A stretch of 34,173 bases of DNA from Ferrimicrobium sp. (GTDB lineage: Bacteria > Actinomycetota > Acidimicrobiia > Acidimicrobiales > Acidimicrobiaceae). Positions 7,582 through 15,645 of this stretch are shown one piece after another. The notes beneath the pieces were generated by a model, which saw nothing but the letters and a program-made list of their open reading frames with translations, was not told the origin of the DNA and searched no databases. Every line of letters begins with the position of its first letter. The stretch's first letter is position 1. Location of the stretch: assembly GCF_027319265.1 (NCBI RefSeq), contig NZ_DAHVNP010000003.1:1-34173 (forward strand). The letters are read 5' to 3'. The position numbers and the translations under genes are program-made.

Positions 7582-8175
7582 GTGCGCAGTAGGTTCCAAA
7601 GAGAGAGCAGCGGCGTCAAGCAGCATGGCTCGCCGCGGTGGCGGGGCTTGCCCGGGTTCATGGTACGCCACGCGTTGCGCGGTTCCCTCGCTGTGTCAGG
7701 CCTGCTCTTCGCTTGGTGGGAAGGCTCTCATCCCTGGCCGAGTGAAGCAGCCCATTTGAGTATCATTGCCGCCATAGGCGTCATATTCGCATTGGCGATC
7801 ATGGAGGGTCGTCACCGCCAACGTCTATCCAACCGGGCCTGGCTGTCACGAATATGGGCTGGAATCAGACGACCAACACAACGCTCATGGTGCTTTCTCT
7901 TTGGTGCGGTGGTGTGGGTGATCCTTGTGTTGGCGGTCGCCGGCTGGGATTTCCGTAGCTTTCTCTTGGAGGTACCTTCGTTGCCGACGTTGAGCTATCT
8001 GATCGGACGGGTGAGCCGCTTTGCAACGGGCCGGTCACTGCTCGTTGCTGCTTGGCTGGCTCTCGGTGTCTTCTTTGTCCTGGCAAATCGTGTGCATATC
8101 ACCCGAAACGATAAGAGGACATCCGCGAATCTAGGTGATCAACCACTTCCCCCAAACCGAGGACAGCAGCCATGA
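7582..8175 (+). CDS. Hypothetical membrane protein, first of a coupled pair
   Basis: A 197-residue protein with about four hydrophobic segments (roughly residues 33-45, 57-73, 105-121 and 152-170) and basic loops. The C-terminal part has the pattern LPTLSYLIGR, then GRSLLVAAWLALGVFF, which recurs in the next gene (LPTLK, then GRVLLLCGWAEMGWHLF). The two may be diverged relatives of a short actinobacterial membrane family; I recall DUF6186-like proteins with this pattern but cannot verify it. The GTG start at 7582 has only a G-run in front of it, and the natural start may be the internal ATG of the segment MVRHALRG. Its TGA overlaps the next ATG in an ATGA arrangement, which implies translational coupling. 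Confidence 0.65.
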   Translation: MRSRFQRESSGVKQHGSPRWRGLPGFMVRHALRGSLAVSGLLFAWWEGSHPWPSEAAHLSIIAAIGVIFALAIMEGRHRQRLSNRAWLSRIWAGIRRPTQRSWCFLFGAVVWVILVLAVAGWDFRSFLLEVPSLPTLSYLIGRVSRFATGRSLLVAAWLALGVFFVLANRVHITRNDKRTSANLGDQPLPPNRGQQP

Positions 8176-8369
8176 ATATCGGACAAATAGTATGGCTCAG
8201 CTTGGCGGTGACGATCCTTGTTTGGGTCAGCGTAACTCAGTTGTGGTCGGATCGGCTGCCGACCCTGAAATCGATCGCCTTTGGCTTCCTTGACTCCTGG
8301 TTGGGACGGGTTCTTTTGTTGTGCGGTTGGGCGGAGATGGGTTGGCATCTGTTTTGCCAACATCCTTGA
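8172..8369 (+). CDS. Small membrane protein (DUF6186-like), second of the pair
   Basis: A 65-residue protein with two hydrophobic helices. Residues 5-22 form the first; the second lies in WLGRVLLLCGWAEMGWHLF. The ATG overlaps the stop of the preceding gene by ATGA, so the two are co-translated. The arrangement of LPTL, then a GR pair, then a Trp-rich helix ending GWHLF resembles short actinobacterial membrane proteins of unknown function. The TGA at 8367-8369 is followed in the same frame by 44 sense codons with a plausible helix (TTAVAIAVVSHLVANRERQ), ending at TAG 8502-8504. Either the gene was once longer or a separate small frame follows. The function is unknown. Confidence 0.7.
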   Translation: MNIGQIVWLSLAVTILVWVSVTQLWSDRLPTLKSIAFGFLDSWLGRVLLLCGWAEMGWHLFCQHP

Positions 8370-8495
8370 GGAAGCGTCGCCAACCCGCTGAGGTCCGACG
8401 ACGGCTTCGAACAGTTGATGACAACGGCGGTAGCGATAGCAGTGGTCAGTCATTTGGTGGCGAATCGAGAACGTCAGGTCATCGAGATGGAGTTG

Positions 8496-9566
8496 TTACG
8501 TTAGGTGGCCGCGCGCGTCGATCCTGATTGGATCAGAGTCCAGTACGATAAATTGGTCATAGAGATTGACAACGGTGCAGATATGGTTGGGTAGCACGTG
8601 GAGCAGCGTACCCTCGGGTGGTGGTTTGCTTTGGTAGGAGACGACGCCGTGATGTTCTGATACTCTGGTCACGATCGCCCCGTCGAGTTCTCGCACGGAG
8701 CCAAAACCGTCGACGAGAGAACTCGACTCCGCGGTGAGCGCTTTACTGCCAGCATCGACGACAAATTGACCGGGTACGGCGGTACTCATTACCCGGGTCG
8801 CCACGACGGCAGCCACCTGGTCGGGGGTGGCGACTCCCAAGGCAATTTGTTGGCGATCGTTCAGAAGGTAGGTGCCAGGACGGGCTTCGGTAACGACACC
8901 ACCGAGCTTGCGTGCCGTTGGGGAGGATCCGGCACTGAGGACTGTTGCTGTGATTCCGTGATCGCAGAGGCTCAAGCGTGCGACCTCAAGAGCCTCACTC
9001 TCTTGTGTTGCCGCCCGGCTGGTCACTCCGACGCCAGCATAACTATGCCCACCATGGGTAAAGACGCCAGCGATGCGTAGCCCGAGGGATTGGCAGCGGG
9101 CGGCGAGGGGGCCGGCCTGATCTGGTTGAACACCGGTGCGATGTTGCCCGCTGTCGATCTCTATCATCACCTCGACCCCGTCCGGGGTGTGCAACTGCTC
9201 GGCCAGGTTCTGTGCACCACGCGCTGAATCGATACCAATGCGAAGCTTGGCAGAGAGGGAGAGTCGGTCTAGTCGTGCGGCGGAGTGGGGCGTGATCCAG
9301 AGAGGAAGCGCGATGAATACATCATCGAACCCAGCGGCACTAAACACTTCTGCCTCTCCGACCGTAGCGACGGTGACACCATCAGCACCCAGTGATTGCT
9401 GTAGTCGTGCAAGGCTGGTGGATTTATGGGTTTTGACGTGCGGGCGTAGCGAGATACCGCGATCGCGCAGTGCGTCCGCCATCGCTTTCGCGTTTGTTGT
9501 GGCCACATCGAGGTCAATAAGGAGATATGGCGTCGCGATATGCTGTGGTTCCTGAATGGTTCGCAT
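8496..9566 (-). CDS. D-threonine aldolase / D-serine dehydratase-like PLP enzyme
   Basis: A 356-residue protein of the fold-type III (alanine racemase-like) family. The N-terminal TIM barrel begins TPYLLIDLDVATTN and carries the PLP-lysine motif RPHVKTHK with Lys45. Later parts include GGHSYAG, the phosphate-binding AGSSPT, and near the C-terminus the metal motif PNHICTVVN with His328 and Cys330, which in this family binds zinc or manganese. Such enzymes cleave D-threonine or related beta-hydroxy D-amino acids to glycine and an aldehyde, or deaminate D-serine; sequence alone does not separate these. The ATG at 9566 is chosen because GAAAGG lies 7-8 nt upstream, whereas the longer frame to 9599 has none. 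It converges on the small membrane gene and appears monocistronic. Confidence 0.88.
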   Translation of the reverse strand: MRTIQEPQHIATPYLLIDLDVATTNAKAMADALRDRGISLRPHVKTHKSTSLARLQQSLGADGVTVATVGEAEVFSAAGFDDVFIALPLWITPHSAARLDRLSLSAKLRIGIDSARGAQNLAEQLHTPDGVEVMIEIDSGQHRTGVQPDQAGPLAARCQSLGLRIAGVFTHGGHSYAGVGVTSRAATQESEALEVARLSLCDHGITATVLSAGSSPTARKLGGVVTEARPGTYLLNDRQQIALGVATPDQVAAVVATRVMSTAVPGQFVVDAGSKALTAESSSLVDGFGSVRELDGAIVTRVSEHHGVVSYQSKPPPEGTLLHVLPNHICTVVNLYDQFIVLDSDPIRIDARGHLT

Positions 9567-10189
9567 GTACTTGACCTTTCGGTGCCAAAGTCCGATCATA
9601 GTCTCAGTGAGGAGCTACTCGATGCTGGGACGACACACCTTGCTTTGTCGCGGCGTGATCACCTGCTCATGAGGCAGACGTCCATCTCGATGACGGGGAG
9701 AAGGGTGATGAACGGGCACTCGCGCCCTCAAGGGCGACGCCAACGGTGAAGCCTGATCGGTGATATGGCCTTGTCGTGGTGGAGTAGGCAAAGGCCTAGC
9801 TTCTCGGTAGGGATAGTGACGCGAGCTGGCGGCGGATCAGCTAGTGGATGATGCGAGAGATTGGACGGACTCGCCGATACGAGGAGAGTTACTGATGTGT
9901 ATTGTCCTCGGTGGTGAACCAGTAGCGAGGGCTCAGCGCGAACAGTGTCAAGCAGGTGGTTGTGTGGCGTGTGGCACGAACGAGGGTGAGTCAGAGGCCG
10001 TGGCATCCGGCGCTGCTCATTCGCTCATGAGGCGTAGCGATGCCGCCGTTTGACCCTCCTCTTCGCTGTGGGTAATGCATACGAGTCGGATCGTCGCGCG
10101 ATATATTCAGTCCATTTTCGGGCCGATGGTATAACGAAGCTCTCTGCTGGCGCAATCGAGCTGGCTCGCGTGGCAGGAGGATAGCTCCG
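9567..10189. other. About 620 bp without a recognisable gene
   Basis: Frames on both strands lack ribosome binding sites and motifs. A short GC-rich inverted repeat, CGCCCT-ca-AGGGCG, lies near 9724-9737. No tRNA or terminator with a T-run was seen. Confidence 0.5.
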
Positions 10190-10627
10190 CTAATCGGCAA
10201 TTACCGCTTGGTCGGGGCTGCCTCGCCCATCGGAGCGGTCCTGTTGCAACTCCAATACATACTTTCTGAGCCGTGTAATCTCGGTGAGAAGATCTGCAAC
10301 TTGACCGGTAGTCGTCGTAATCCATTGCTCGGATGGATCGCTTACACCATGGCGTTTGTGAACGACCCATGCGTAGTGAGCCTGCGCATTTTCGCACTCC
10401 CTCAAGGCCTCGCGCCACCATTGTGTCAGCGAGAGGGTACGACAGTTCTTCGCCTCGAAGACGTGATCGGGGGCAAGCTCAACCTTGACATCTCCCTTGT
10501 CATGCGATCCCTGCAGTCCTAGGCGGTGGGCGGAGAGGCCATGTTGGCGAAAGACCTCGACGAGGTCGTTCTCTAACGACCTGCCAGCCGCCTTTGCTGC
10601 GGCTTTTGATCGCTTTCTAGCCTCCAT
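10190..10627 (-). CDS. PD-(D/E)XK nuclease, Holliday-junction-resolvase-like
   Basis: A 145-residue protein. The start ATG at 10627 follows AGGAAGGGAG by about 8 nt; a longer frame to 10846 runs through repeats and is not used. The N-terminus is basic (MEARKRSKAAAKAAGR). The core fits the PD-(D/E)XK fold: an acidic residue in the first helix (SLENDLVEVFRQHG, Glu19 or Glu24), Asp46 in KGDVKV, and the E-x-K pair Glu58/Lys60 in VFEAKN. A C-terminal helix is coiled-coil-like (LTEITRLRKYVLELQQ). Proteins of this size and motif order occur as phage or plasmid resolvases and as stand-alone nucleases. There are no phage structural genes nearby, so it may be a relic of a mobile element. Whether it cleaves Holliday junctions is an inference. 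Confidence 0.7.
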   Translation of the reverse strand: MEARKRSKAAAKAAGRSLENDLVEVFRQHGLSAHRLGLQGSHDKGDVKVELAPDHVFEAKNCRTLSLTQWWREALRECENAQAHYAWVVHKRHGVSDPSEQWITTTTGQVADLLTEITRLRKYVLELQQDRSDGRGSPDQAVIAD

Positions 10628-10681
10628 TCGGTGAACTCCCTTCCTGTGTGTTGTGCAAGCTACCTGAACGGAGTGCCGTTT

Positions 10682-10717
10682 TGGTAGAACTGGTGGTAGA
10701 ACTGGTGGTAGAACTTG
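10682..10717. repeat. Three 12-bp tandem repeats
   Basis: The unit TGGTAGAACTGG occurs at 10682-10693 and 10694-10705, with a third copy TGGTAGAACTTG at 10706-10717. They lie 55 bp upstream of the nuclease start in a 335-bp divergent intergenic region. They may be replication slippage or spaced sites for a DNA-binding protein. Confidence 0.85.
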
Positions 10718-10894
10718 ATAATATTGGGCCGTACCTGTCGGTATCGTTTCTCTTGACTCGCCGACGTGGCGCATCGAAAACGAAGAAGAGATGGTGACCC
10801 GGTCGTCATGTATCGACAACACGTTGGTTGTGTCCGCTACGAGCACTGTTCGCTCTTCGGTAAATGGAACCCATTATTAGATCGTATATCGGTA

Positions 10895-10908
10895 GGGACT
10901 AAAGTCCT
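10895..10908. promoter_or_regulatory. DosR (DevR)-type box before the CoA-disulfide reductase gene
   Basis: GGGACTAAAGTCCT matches the mycobacterial DosR core GGGACTWWAGTCCC at 13 of 14 positions. It ends 54 bp before the ATG at 10963, a normal position for an activator overlapping or just upstream of the -35 region. A possible -10 lies near 10947-10955. A matching site precedes the SQR gene at 32474. Confidence 0.75.
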
Positions 10909-10962
10909 TTGTCTGACGGGAAGCGACGCCCCCTCAATCGGCCGTCAGATACGCTGGGGGGT

Positions 10963-12654
10963 ATGGAAAAACGCTCGCAGCAACCCGGTTTAACTACTCC
11001 CTCACCACGAAAAGTCATCGTCATCGGTGGCGTGGCCGGCGGTATGTCAGCGGCGACCAGGCTCCGGCGTCTTGATGGGCACGCTTCGATTACCGTGCTC
11101 GAACGTTCCGGTCATGTCTCCTATGCCAACTGCGGACTGCCGTATTTTGTTGGTGCCGTGATCGAAGAGGAAGAGGAACTACTACTGCAGACGCCTGAGC
11201 GGCTGCATGATCGATTTCGGCTTGATGTACGCGTTGATAGTGAAGTGGTAGGCATCGACCGCGAACGTCACCAGGTCCGGGTGCGGTCGACGGGTGGAGG
11301 TGATCCTGAGGTTCTTGAGTACGATAAATTGATCCTTAGCCCAGGAGCGTCGCCGATACGGTTGAACATCCCAGGAGCCGAACGGATGCGCGTGCTGCGC
11401 ACGGTCGAGGATGCTCAGCGGATCGTCGGCGATGTCGCCAAGACGCCGAGGACAGCGGTTGTCGTGGGGGCGGGTTTCGTGGGGTTGGAGACTGCGGAGA
11501 ACCTCTCGCATCATGGTATTGCCGTTACCGTCGTCGAGGCAGCTCCACAGGTGTTGCCAGCACTCGATCCTGAGCTGGCGGTGATGGTCGAGGAGGAGTT
11601 GATCCGACATCACATCACCGTCATCACCGGTGCTTCGGTGGTAGAGGTGCATGCTTGGGGGGTGACGCTCAGCGACGGTCGCGAAGTCGAGGGTGAGTTG
11701 GTGGTGGCGTCGGTTGGCGTACGACCCGATGTGAGACTTGCGAAGTTGGCTGGGCTTGCCATTGGGCCCCATGGTGGCATCGTGGTTGACGAGTCGAACG
11801 TGACAAGTGATCCAGATATCTATTCCGTTGGCGATGCGGTCGAGAAGTTCGATAGTGTCAGTGAGGGGCCATCGTTGATTGCGCTGGCCAACGTGGCCAA
11901 TCGCCATGGGCGTAGGGTTGCCGATCATATCTGTGGGCTCAGTGCTCGTCACGTGCCGTCGATCGGGACCGCCGTTGTGCGGGTGTTCGAGACCGTAGCT
12001 GCGACCACCGGTTGGAATGAGCGTCGTCTCCGAGAGGCAGGGAGGCCATATCAAGTGGTGCGTGCGCATCCAATGAACCACGCTAGTTATTACCCAGGCG
12101 CAGAACCGATGTCGCTGAAGTTGCTCTTTGATCCGGAGGATGGCATGATTCTTGGTGCACAGGCCGTTGGTGGAGGAGGGGTCGACAAACGTATCGATGT
12201 GTTAGCGACGGCGATGTCTGCGGGCCTGCCAGTTGAGGAGCTCGCGAATCTCGAACTCGCCTACGCTCCACCCTTCTCGTCTGCGAAGGATCCGGTCAAC
12301 ATGCTCGGTTATATCGCCGAAAACGTCCGATTTGGCGACTGTGACGTTGTCGAACCAGATGAGGTGCAATCCTTGGTGGAAGCTGGCTGGACCCTGCTCG
12401 ATGTACGAACGCCAGCAGAGCATCTATCCGGTTCTGTTCCGGGCAGTGTCTCTGCGCCAGTTGATGAGCTGAGAGGTGCCATCGACCATCTTGGCGATGG
12501 TCCATTCCTCGTCTATTGTGCGGTGGGGCTTCGTGGTCATGTTGCCACTATGTTGCTTGGCGAGCTCGGTTATCAGGCTCGCAACCTCAATGGCGGTTAC
12601 CGCACCTACACCGCCTTTCATGCCGCTCGTCGAGTCGAGTCGGCACTGGCCTGA
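10963..12654 (+). CDS. CoA-disulfide / persulfide reductase with rhodanese domain
   Basis: A 563-residue fusion. Residues 16-450 form a pyridine-nucleotide disulfide oxidoreductase with the FAD motif VIGGVAGGMSAA. The single redox Cys57 in SYANCGLPYF is typical of CoA-disulfide reductases. The NAD(P) motif is VVGAGFVGLETAE and the C-terminal FAD motif is IYSVGDAVE. The last ~100 residues are a rhodanese domain with LLDVRTPAEH and catalytic Cys519 in VYCAVGLRG. Characterised fusions of this type reduce CoA disulfide, CoA persulfide or polysulfide with NAD(P)H and release sulfide. The ATG at 10963 is chosen: a longer frame from TTG at 10909 begins within 1 bp of the DosR-type box and would make it part of the transcript. 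A G-run abuts the ATG, so initiation may be near-leaderless. No second gene follows in the operon. Confidence 0.92.
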   Translation: MEKRSQQPGLTTPSPRKVIVIGGVAGGMSAATRLRRLDGHASITVLERSGHVSYANCGLPYFVGAVIEEEEELLLQTPERLHDRFRLDVRVDSEVVGIDRERHQVRVRSTGGGDPEVLEYDKLILSPGASPIRLNIPGAERMRVLRTVEDAQRIVGDVAKTPRTAVVVGAGFVGLETAENLSHHGIAVTVVEAAPQVLPALDPELAVMVEEELIRHHITVITGASVVEVHAWGVTLSDGREVEGELVVASVGVRPDVRLAKLAGLAIGPHGGIVVDESNVTSDPDIYSVGDAVEKFDSVSEGPSLIALANVANRHGRRVADHICGLSARHVPSIGTAVVRVFETVAATTGWNERRLREAGRPYQVVRAHPMNHASYYPGAEPMSLKLLFDPEDGMILGAQAVGGGGVDKRIDVLATAMSAGLPVEELANLELAYAPPFSSAKDPVNMLGYIAENVRFGDCDVVEPDEVQSLVEAGWTLLDVRTPAEHLSGSVPGSVSAPVDELRGAIDHLGDGPFLVYCAVGLRGHVATMLLGELGYQARNLNGGYRTYTAFHAARRVESALA

Positions 12655-13240
12655 CGCTGAGGGAGGGCCCCCACTGTGAGGCCTTGCGGCGGGGCTTTGC
12701 TCTTGTGCCAGCCCAACCGCGTTCGACACCGAGCTGGGCTCCCGTTCTGGAGCTCTCTAGTCTTCCTGTCTCGATGGTTGTACAACATCTGCGGTCGTTG
12801 GATGTCGTTGAGGCTGATCCTTTGTGTCGATGTACGGATCCGTGCGTGCCCGCATGGTAGCTGATGGCAATGCTTATGCTGCGATGGAGAGTGGCGTGGT
12901 GACTCCATCTCTCCAGGCTTTGCACTGGCATGAGTCTTTTCGAGGACGGTCTCTGTATGGTGCGACCGTCACCGAAGAGATCCCGCATCGGATCGATCGA
13001 CCCGGTCCATAGGGACGGGGCTTGTTCTCTCGGGTTTGCTTGGGGGTCAAAGGTGAAGGTCTAGAGTTGGTGTCGAAGATTGGACGCTGTGACGGTCCGC
13101 TGTACCGGCATTGAGGTCGGGCGGACACGCACAACAACGCCGAAGACACTGGCGCTTGGGCGCGTGTCTTCGGCGTTGTCATCTGCCGATGTCAGTGGCT
13201 TGGTCTCGATGATCACCATGGCACCTGACCGACAGCTTGG
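12655..13240. other. About 590-bp convergent intergenic region with a strong hairpin
   Basis: Short frames such as 12824-13012 have no ribosome binding site and no motifs, and none is accepted. The only clear element is the long hairpin at 13134-13179 between the convergent flavoprotein transcripts. Confidence 0.5.
13134..13179. terminator. Likely bidirectional terminator hairpin
   Basis: Perfect 16-bp arms ACAACGCCGAAGACAC (13134-13149) and GTGTCTTCGGCGTTGT (13164-13179) enclose a 14-nt loop that can pair further (GCGC-ttgg-GCGC). It lies between the plus-strand gene ending at 12654 and the minus-strand unit ending at 13241. There is no T-run, which is common for GC-rich actinobacterial terminators. 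Confidence 0.65.
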
Positions 13241-13387
13241 CTAATCGTGACCCTTCCCTACCATTTTGAGCATTCGTAGGTTAAAGAGTGCGAATCGGAT
13301 CAACTGATAGGCCATGTTTTGGCGTGTCCGTAGTGTTCTCCGCGTGGGAAGCGGAGCATCAGCGATGTCCTGGTTAGCGGTATCCAT
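13241..13387 (-). CDS. 48-residue basic protein in the SQR-like operon
   Basis: This small gene lies 48 bp downstream of the SQR-like flavoprotein on the same strand. It has an excellent ribosome binding site: GAAGGAG precedes the ATG at 13387 by about 6 nt. The 48-residue product starts MDTANQDIADAPLPTRRT. It ends in a basic amphipathic or weakly hydrophobic helix (MAYQLIRFALFNLRMLKMVG) and then KGHD. There are no cysteines. I do not recognise a family. The position suggests a peripheral membrane partner or small accessory subunit of the flavoprotein, which itself ends in a hydrophobic/aromatic tail. That role is inference; the call as a real gene rests on the ribosome binding site, spacing and protein-like composition. 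Confidence 0.65.
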   Translation of the reverse strand: MDTANQDIADAPLPTRRTLRTRQNMAYQLIRFALFNLRMLKMVGKGHD

Positions 13388-13435
13388 CAAGTTCTCCTTC
13401 AAGAGTATTGGTTATCGGTGATTGTAGCATGGTGG

Positions 13436-14893
13436 CTACTCAGGAATGAGGTGCCAGCCAGGAAGACCACGAGCTTTATAGATGAACAAGTAGTGCAAGA
13501 GGAGCTTTGTCCAGTGACCGCTCCGTCCGATTTCTCCGGTGGTTGCTTTGTCATCTCGGCCTGTCAATGGGTATTTCTGGTAGTCGGGCACGATGGGGAA
13601 CATTGTCATGGCGGCGGCTGACCCTGTTCGCAGGTTGGCTCCGGCGGAGGCGATACACGCCGCTCCCATCGTCGCCATCGAGGCAGTCTTGGGTCCTTGG
13701 GTCGCGCCCGTTGTGAGCCGGTGGGTGATGTTCTCGGCGACAACTCTTCCCATGACGCCAGAGGGCATCCCAGTTCGAGGAGGTGCTGGCGAGATTGGTG
13801 TTCCATTCACACTGGTACGTGGACGTGAGACGGGATGGGGAGGCGCAAAGGCGATACCGATGCCAAAGAGATTGTCATAGGTTGGGCTCTGATAGGTGTT
13901 TGGCCAATCCTGTGCCGTCCATTGTTCGTAGGGCTTCGCCGTATAATCGGCGTCAACTTTTAGAAACCCATTAGGGGCGAAGAGATCGCTGGTGATGTCG
14001 GTGCCGGTTCGGTCAAAGGCTTGGAGGTCGACACCGCGAAATGGCGGTAACAGCATGGCAAAGTCGTACTCGAGTGAGCCTTTAGTGCCGTCGAGCTGCT
14101 CGTAGTGAACGACCCCTGGGTCAACACGTTCAACATGCGCCTGTAGGATGGCACGAACGTTGCGCTCGCGAAAGAGCGACTCCGTCCAGATCTTCGATGT
14201 CGTAAGGTAACCACTCTGCGAGAATCGCATCCCATCGACACCGAAATCGCCGAGCTCATACTCGTTGGAGAGGTACACGATCTCCGCATTGTCGCGGACG
14301 CCTGCCTCTCGGAGTTCGTGCTCAACATTGAAGGCGTACTCAAAGGCAGCTCCTTCGCAGGTACATGCTCCATGTCCCATGCCAACAACCAGTGTCTTTT
14401 TTTCACCCCGGCGAAGCTCTTCTACGATCTTGGCAAAGGCTTCTGACGTCTTTGCCGCGTGGTCGGCCGTACATACAGACCAGGAGTTGTGGTCAGGTCC
14501 GAGACCCGGTGTCGCTTCAAAATTGAGTTTTGGACCGGTGGCGTTGATCAGGAAATCATACCGGAGACGCTCCGTCTCGCCCTCTCTCTTCGGGTCGGTA
14601 TAGACGATGTCAACAGCACCCATCGGATCACCTTCGTCACCCTCTGGCCAGATAGCGACCGCACGAGCTTGGTGGAACTCGATCCGTTTGCGGCGGTAGA
14701 TGGGGGCCAAAGGGAAGAGCACTTGGGAGGTCTTCATTTTCCCAACACCGACCCAGATGTTGGACGGAATCCAGTTCCAGTCAGCGTTAGGAGAAACGAC
14801 GATTACCTCGTGATTCTGTTTTAGCTGACGCTTGAGGTGCAAGGCTGCGGTATGACCCGAGACTCCAGCACCCAGTATTACTATCTTCGCCAC
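13436..14893 (-). CDS. Sulfide:quinone oxidoreductase-like flavoprotein
   Basis: A 485-residue FAD enzyme. It starts with a dinucleotide-binding motif VILGAGVSGHTAALHL and has the aromatic segment NADWNWIPSNIWVGVGKM seen in SQR-type flavoproteins. The second nucleotide-binding region is VVGMGHGACTCEGAAFEY with Cys177 and Cys179; Cys141 precedes it and another Cys lies in GAACIASAG near the C-terminus. These are candidates for the redox cysteines of SQR. The tail (TKLLLHYLFIYKARGLPGWHL) is aromatic and amphipathic, suiting monotopic membrane attachment near quinone. SQRs oxidise sulfide to polysulfide or sulfane sulfur and pass electrons to quinone. The subtype is uncertain and clearly differs from the type II enzyme at 31275. 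The GTG start follows GAAAGG by 9 nt. No DosR-type box was found upstream. It forms a unit with the 48-residue gene. Confidence 0.82.
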   Translation of the reverse strand: MAKIVILGAGVSGHTAALHLKRQLKQNHEVIVVSPNADWNWIPSNIWVGVGKMKTSQVLFPLAPIYRRKRIEFHQARAVAIWPEGDEGDPMGAVDIVYTDPKREGETERLRYDFLINATGPKLNFEATPGLGPDHNSWSVCTADHAAKTSEAFAKIVEELRRGEKKTLVVGMGHGACTCEGAAFEYAFNVEHELREAGVRDNAEIVYLSNEYELGDFGVDGMRFSQSGYLTTSKIWTESLFRERNVRAILQAHVERVDPGVVHYEQLDGTKGSLEYDFAMLLPPFRGVDLQAFDRTGTDITSDLFAPNGFLKVDADYTAKPYEQWTAQDWPNTYQSPTYDNLFGIGIAFAPPHPVSRPRTSVNGTPISPAPPRTGMPSGVMGRVVAENITHRLTTGATQGPKTASMATMGAACIASAGANLRTGSAAAMTMFPIVPDYQKYPLTGRDDKATTGEIGRSGHWTKLLLHYLFIYKARGLPGWHLIPE

Positions 14894-15645
14894 TGTTTAT
14901 CGCCTTTCGTGAAGTGTGCCCGAGGGGTTCGTGGAGCGGTCAAACCACGGGTCGATGGCTAGCGCAACAGTGTCTCCACTGGGGGCAAGCGTACCTACCA
15001 TACTCTGTTCGCCACCGTGTCTTCACTCAATCAACCCTCTTCCGCACATACCTATTAGGGTATCAGTGAATTCCCTTCGCACCCTACGTTTGCGCTCCAT
15101 TAGGGGCTTTTGGCCCTGAGGAAGGTGACGTTTGAACTATGCGTGGGTCGCTTCCGTGCCTGCTCGGACTCAGGACGACAGCACCTGGTCCTCGGAGGTT
15201 ATCACAACGGATGAGAGCCGGCCACCGCGGATGGGTCGTGAACAGCCCGTGCCAAGAATCTTGCGTGCAGAATAGGCAACATGGTCGGTGTCGCCAGAAC
15301 CTGTCGTAATCTGCTGCATGGGTGGGCCTATGAAGGCGGCAGGAGACTGTGCACGATGGCAGAGCACGGATAACAGAGCACCAACCAGCAGAGAGGGCGT
15401 GCTAGCCCTCCGATGCGCGCTTCTGCCTGTCGAGTGCGCACGGTGCGTTCAGAGGTAGACAAGATCTGTCGACGGACGCCTGTCCGTTACGTAGCAGCCT
15501 CCATCAGCAACTGTGGCCAGCGCGGTGGCGAACTCCAACGCTTGTGAGGACATGCGCTCTGGCGTGGTGAGTGGCAGAACCTCTCATCGTTGGCGTCGAA
15601 GCATGCCCACTTTGGCGGAGAGTTTGCGACGGCGCCTATGGATCA
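14894..15645. other. About 750 bp without a recognisable gene
   Basis: Frames here (for example minus 15170-15367) show no motifs and no ribosome binding site. A weak hairpin is visible at about 15102-15118 (AGGGGC-ttttg-GCCCT) and another, ACGGAC-gcct-GTCCGT, near 15473-15488. No RNA gene was seen. Confidence 0.45.

Noticed and set aside
15170-15367. 65-residue minus-strand frame in the 750-bp gap
   Set aside because: No ribosome binding site, no recognisable domain; likely chance.
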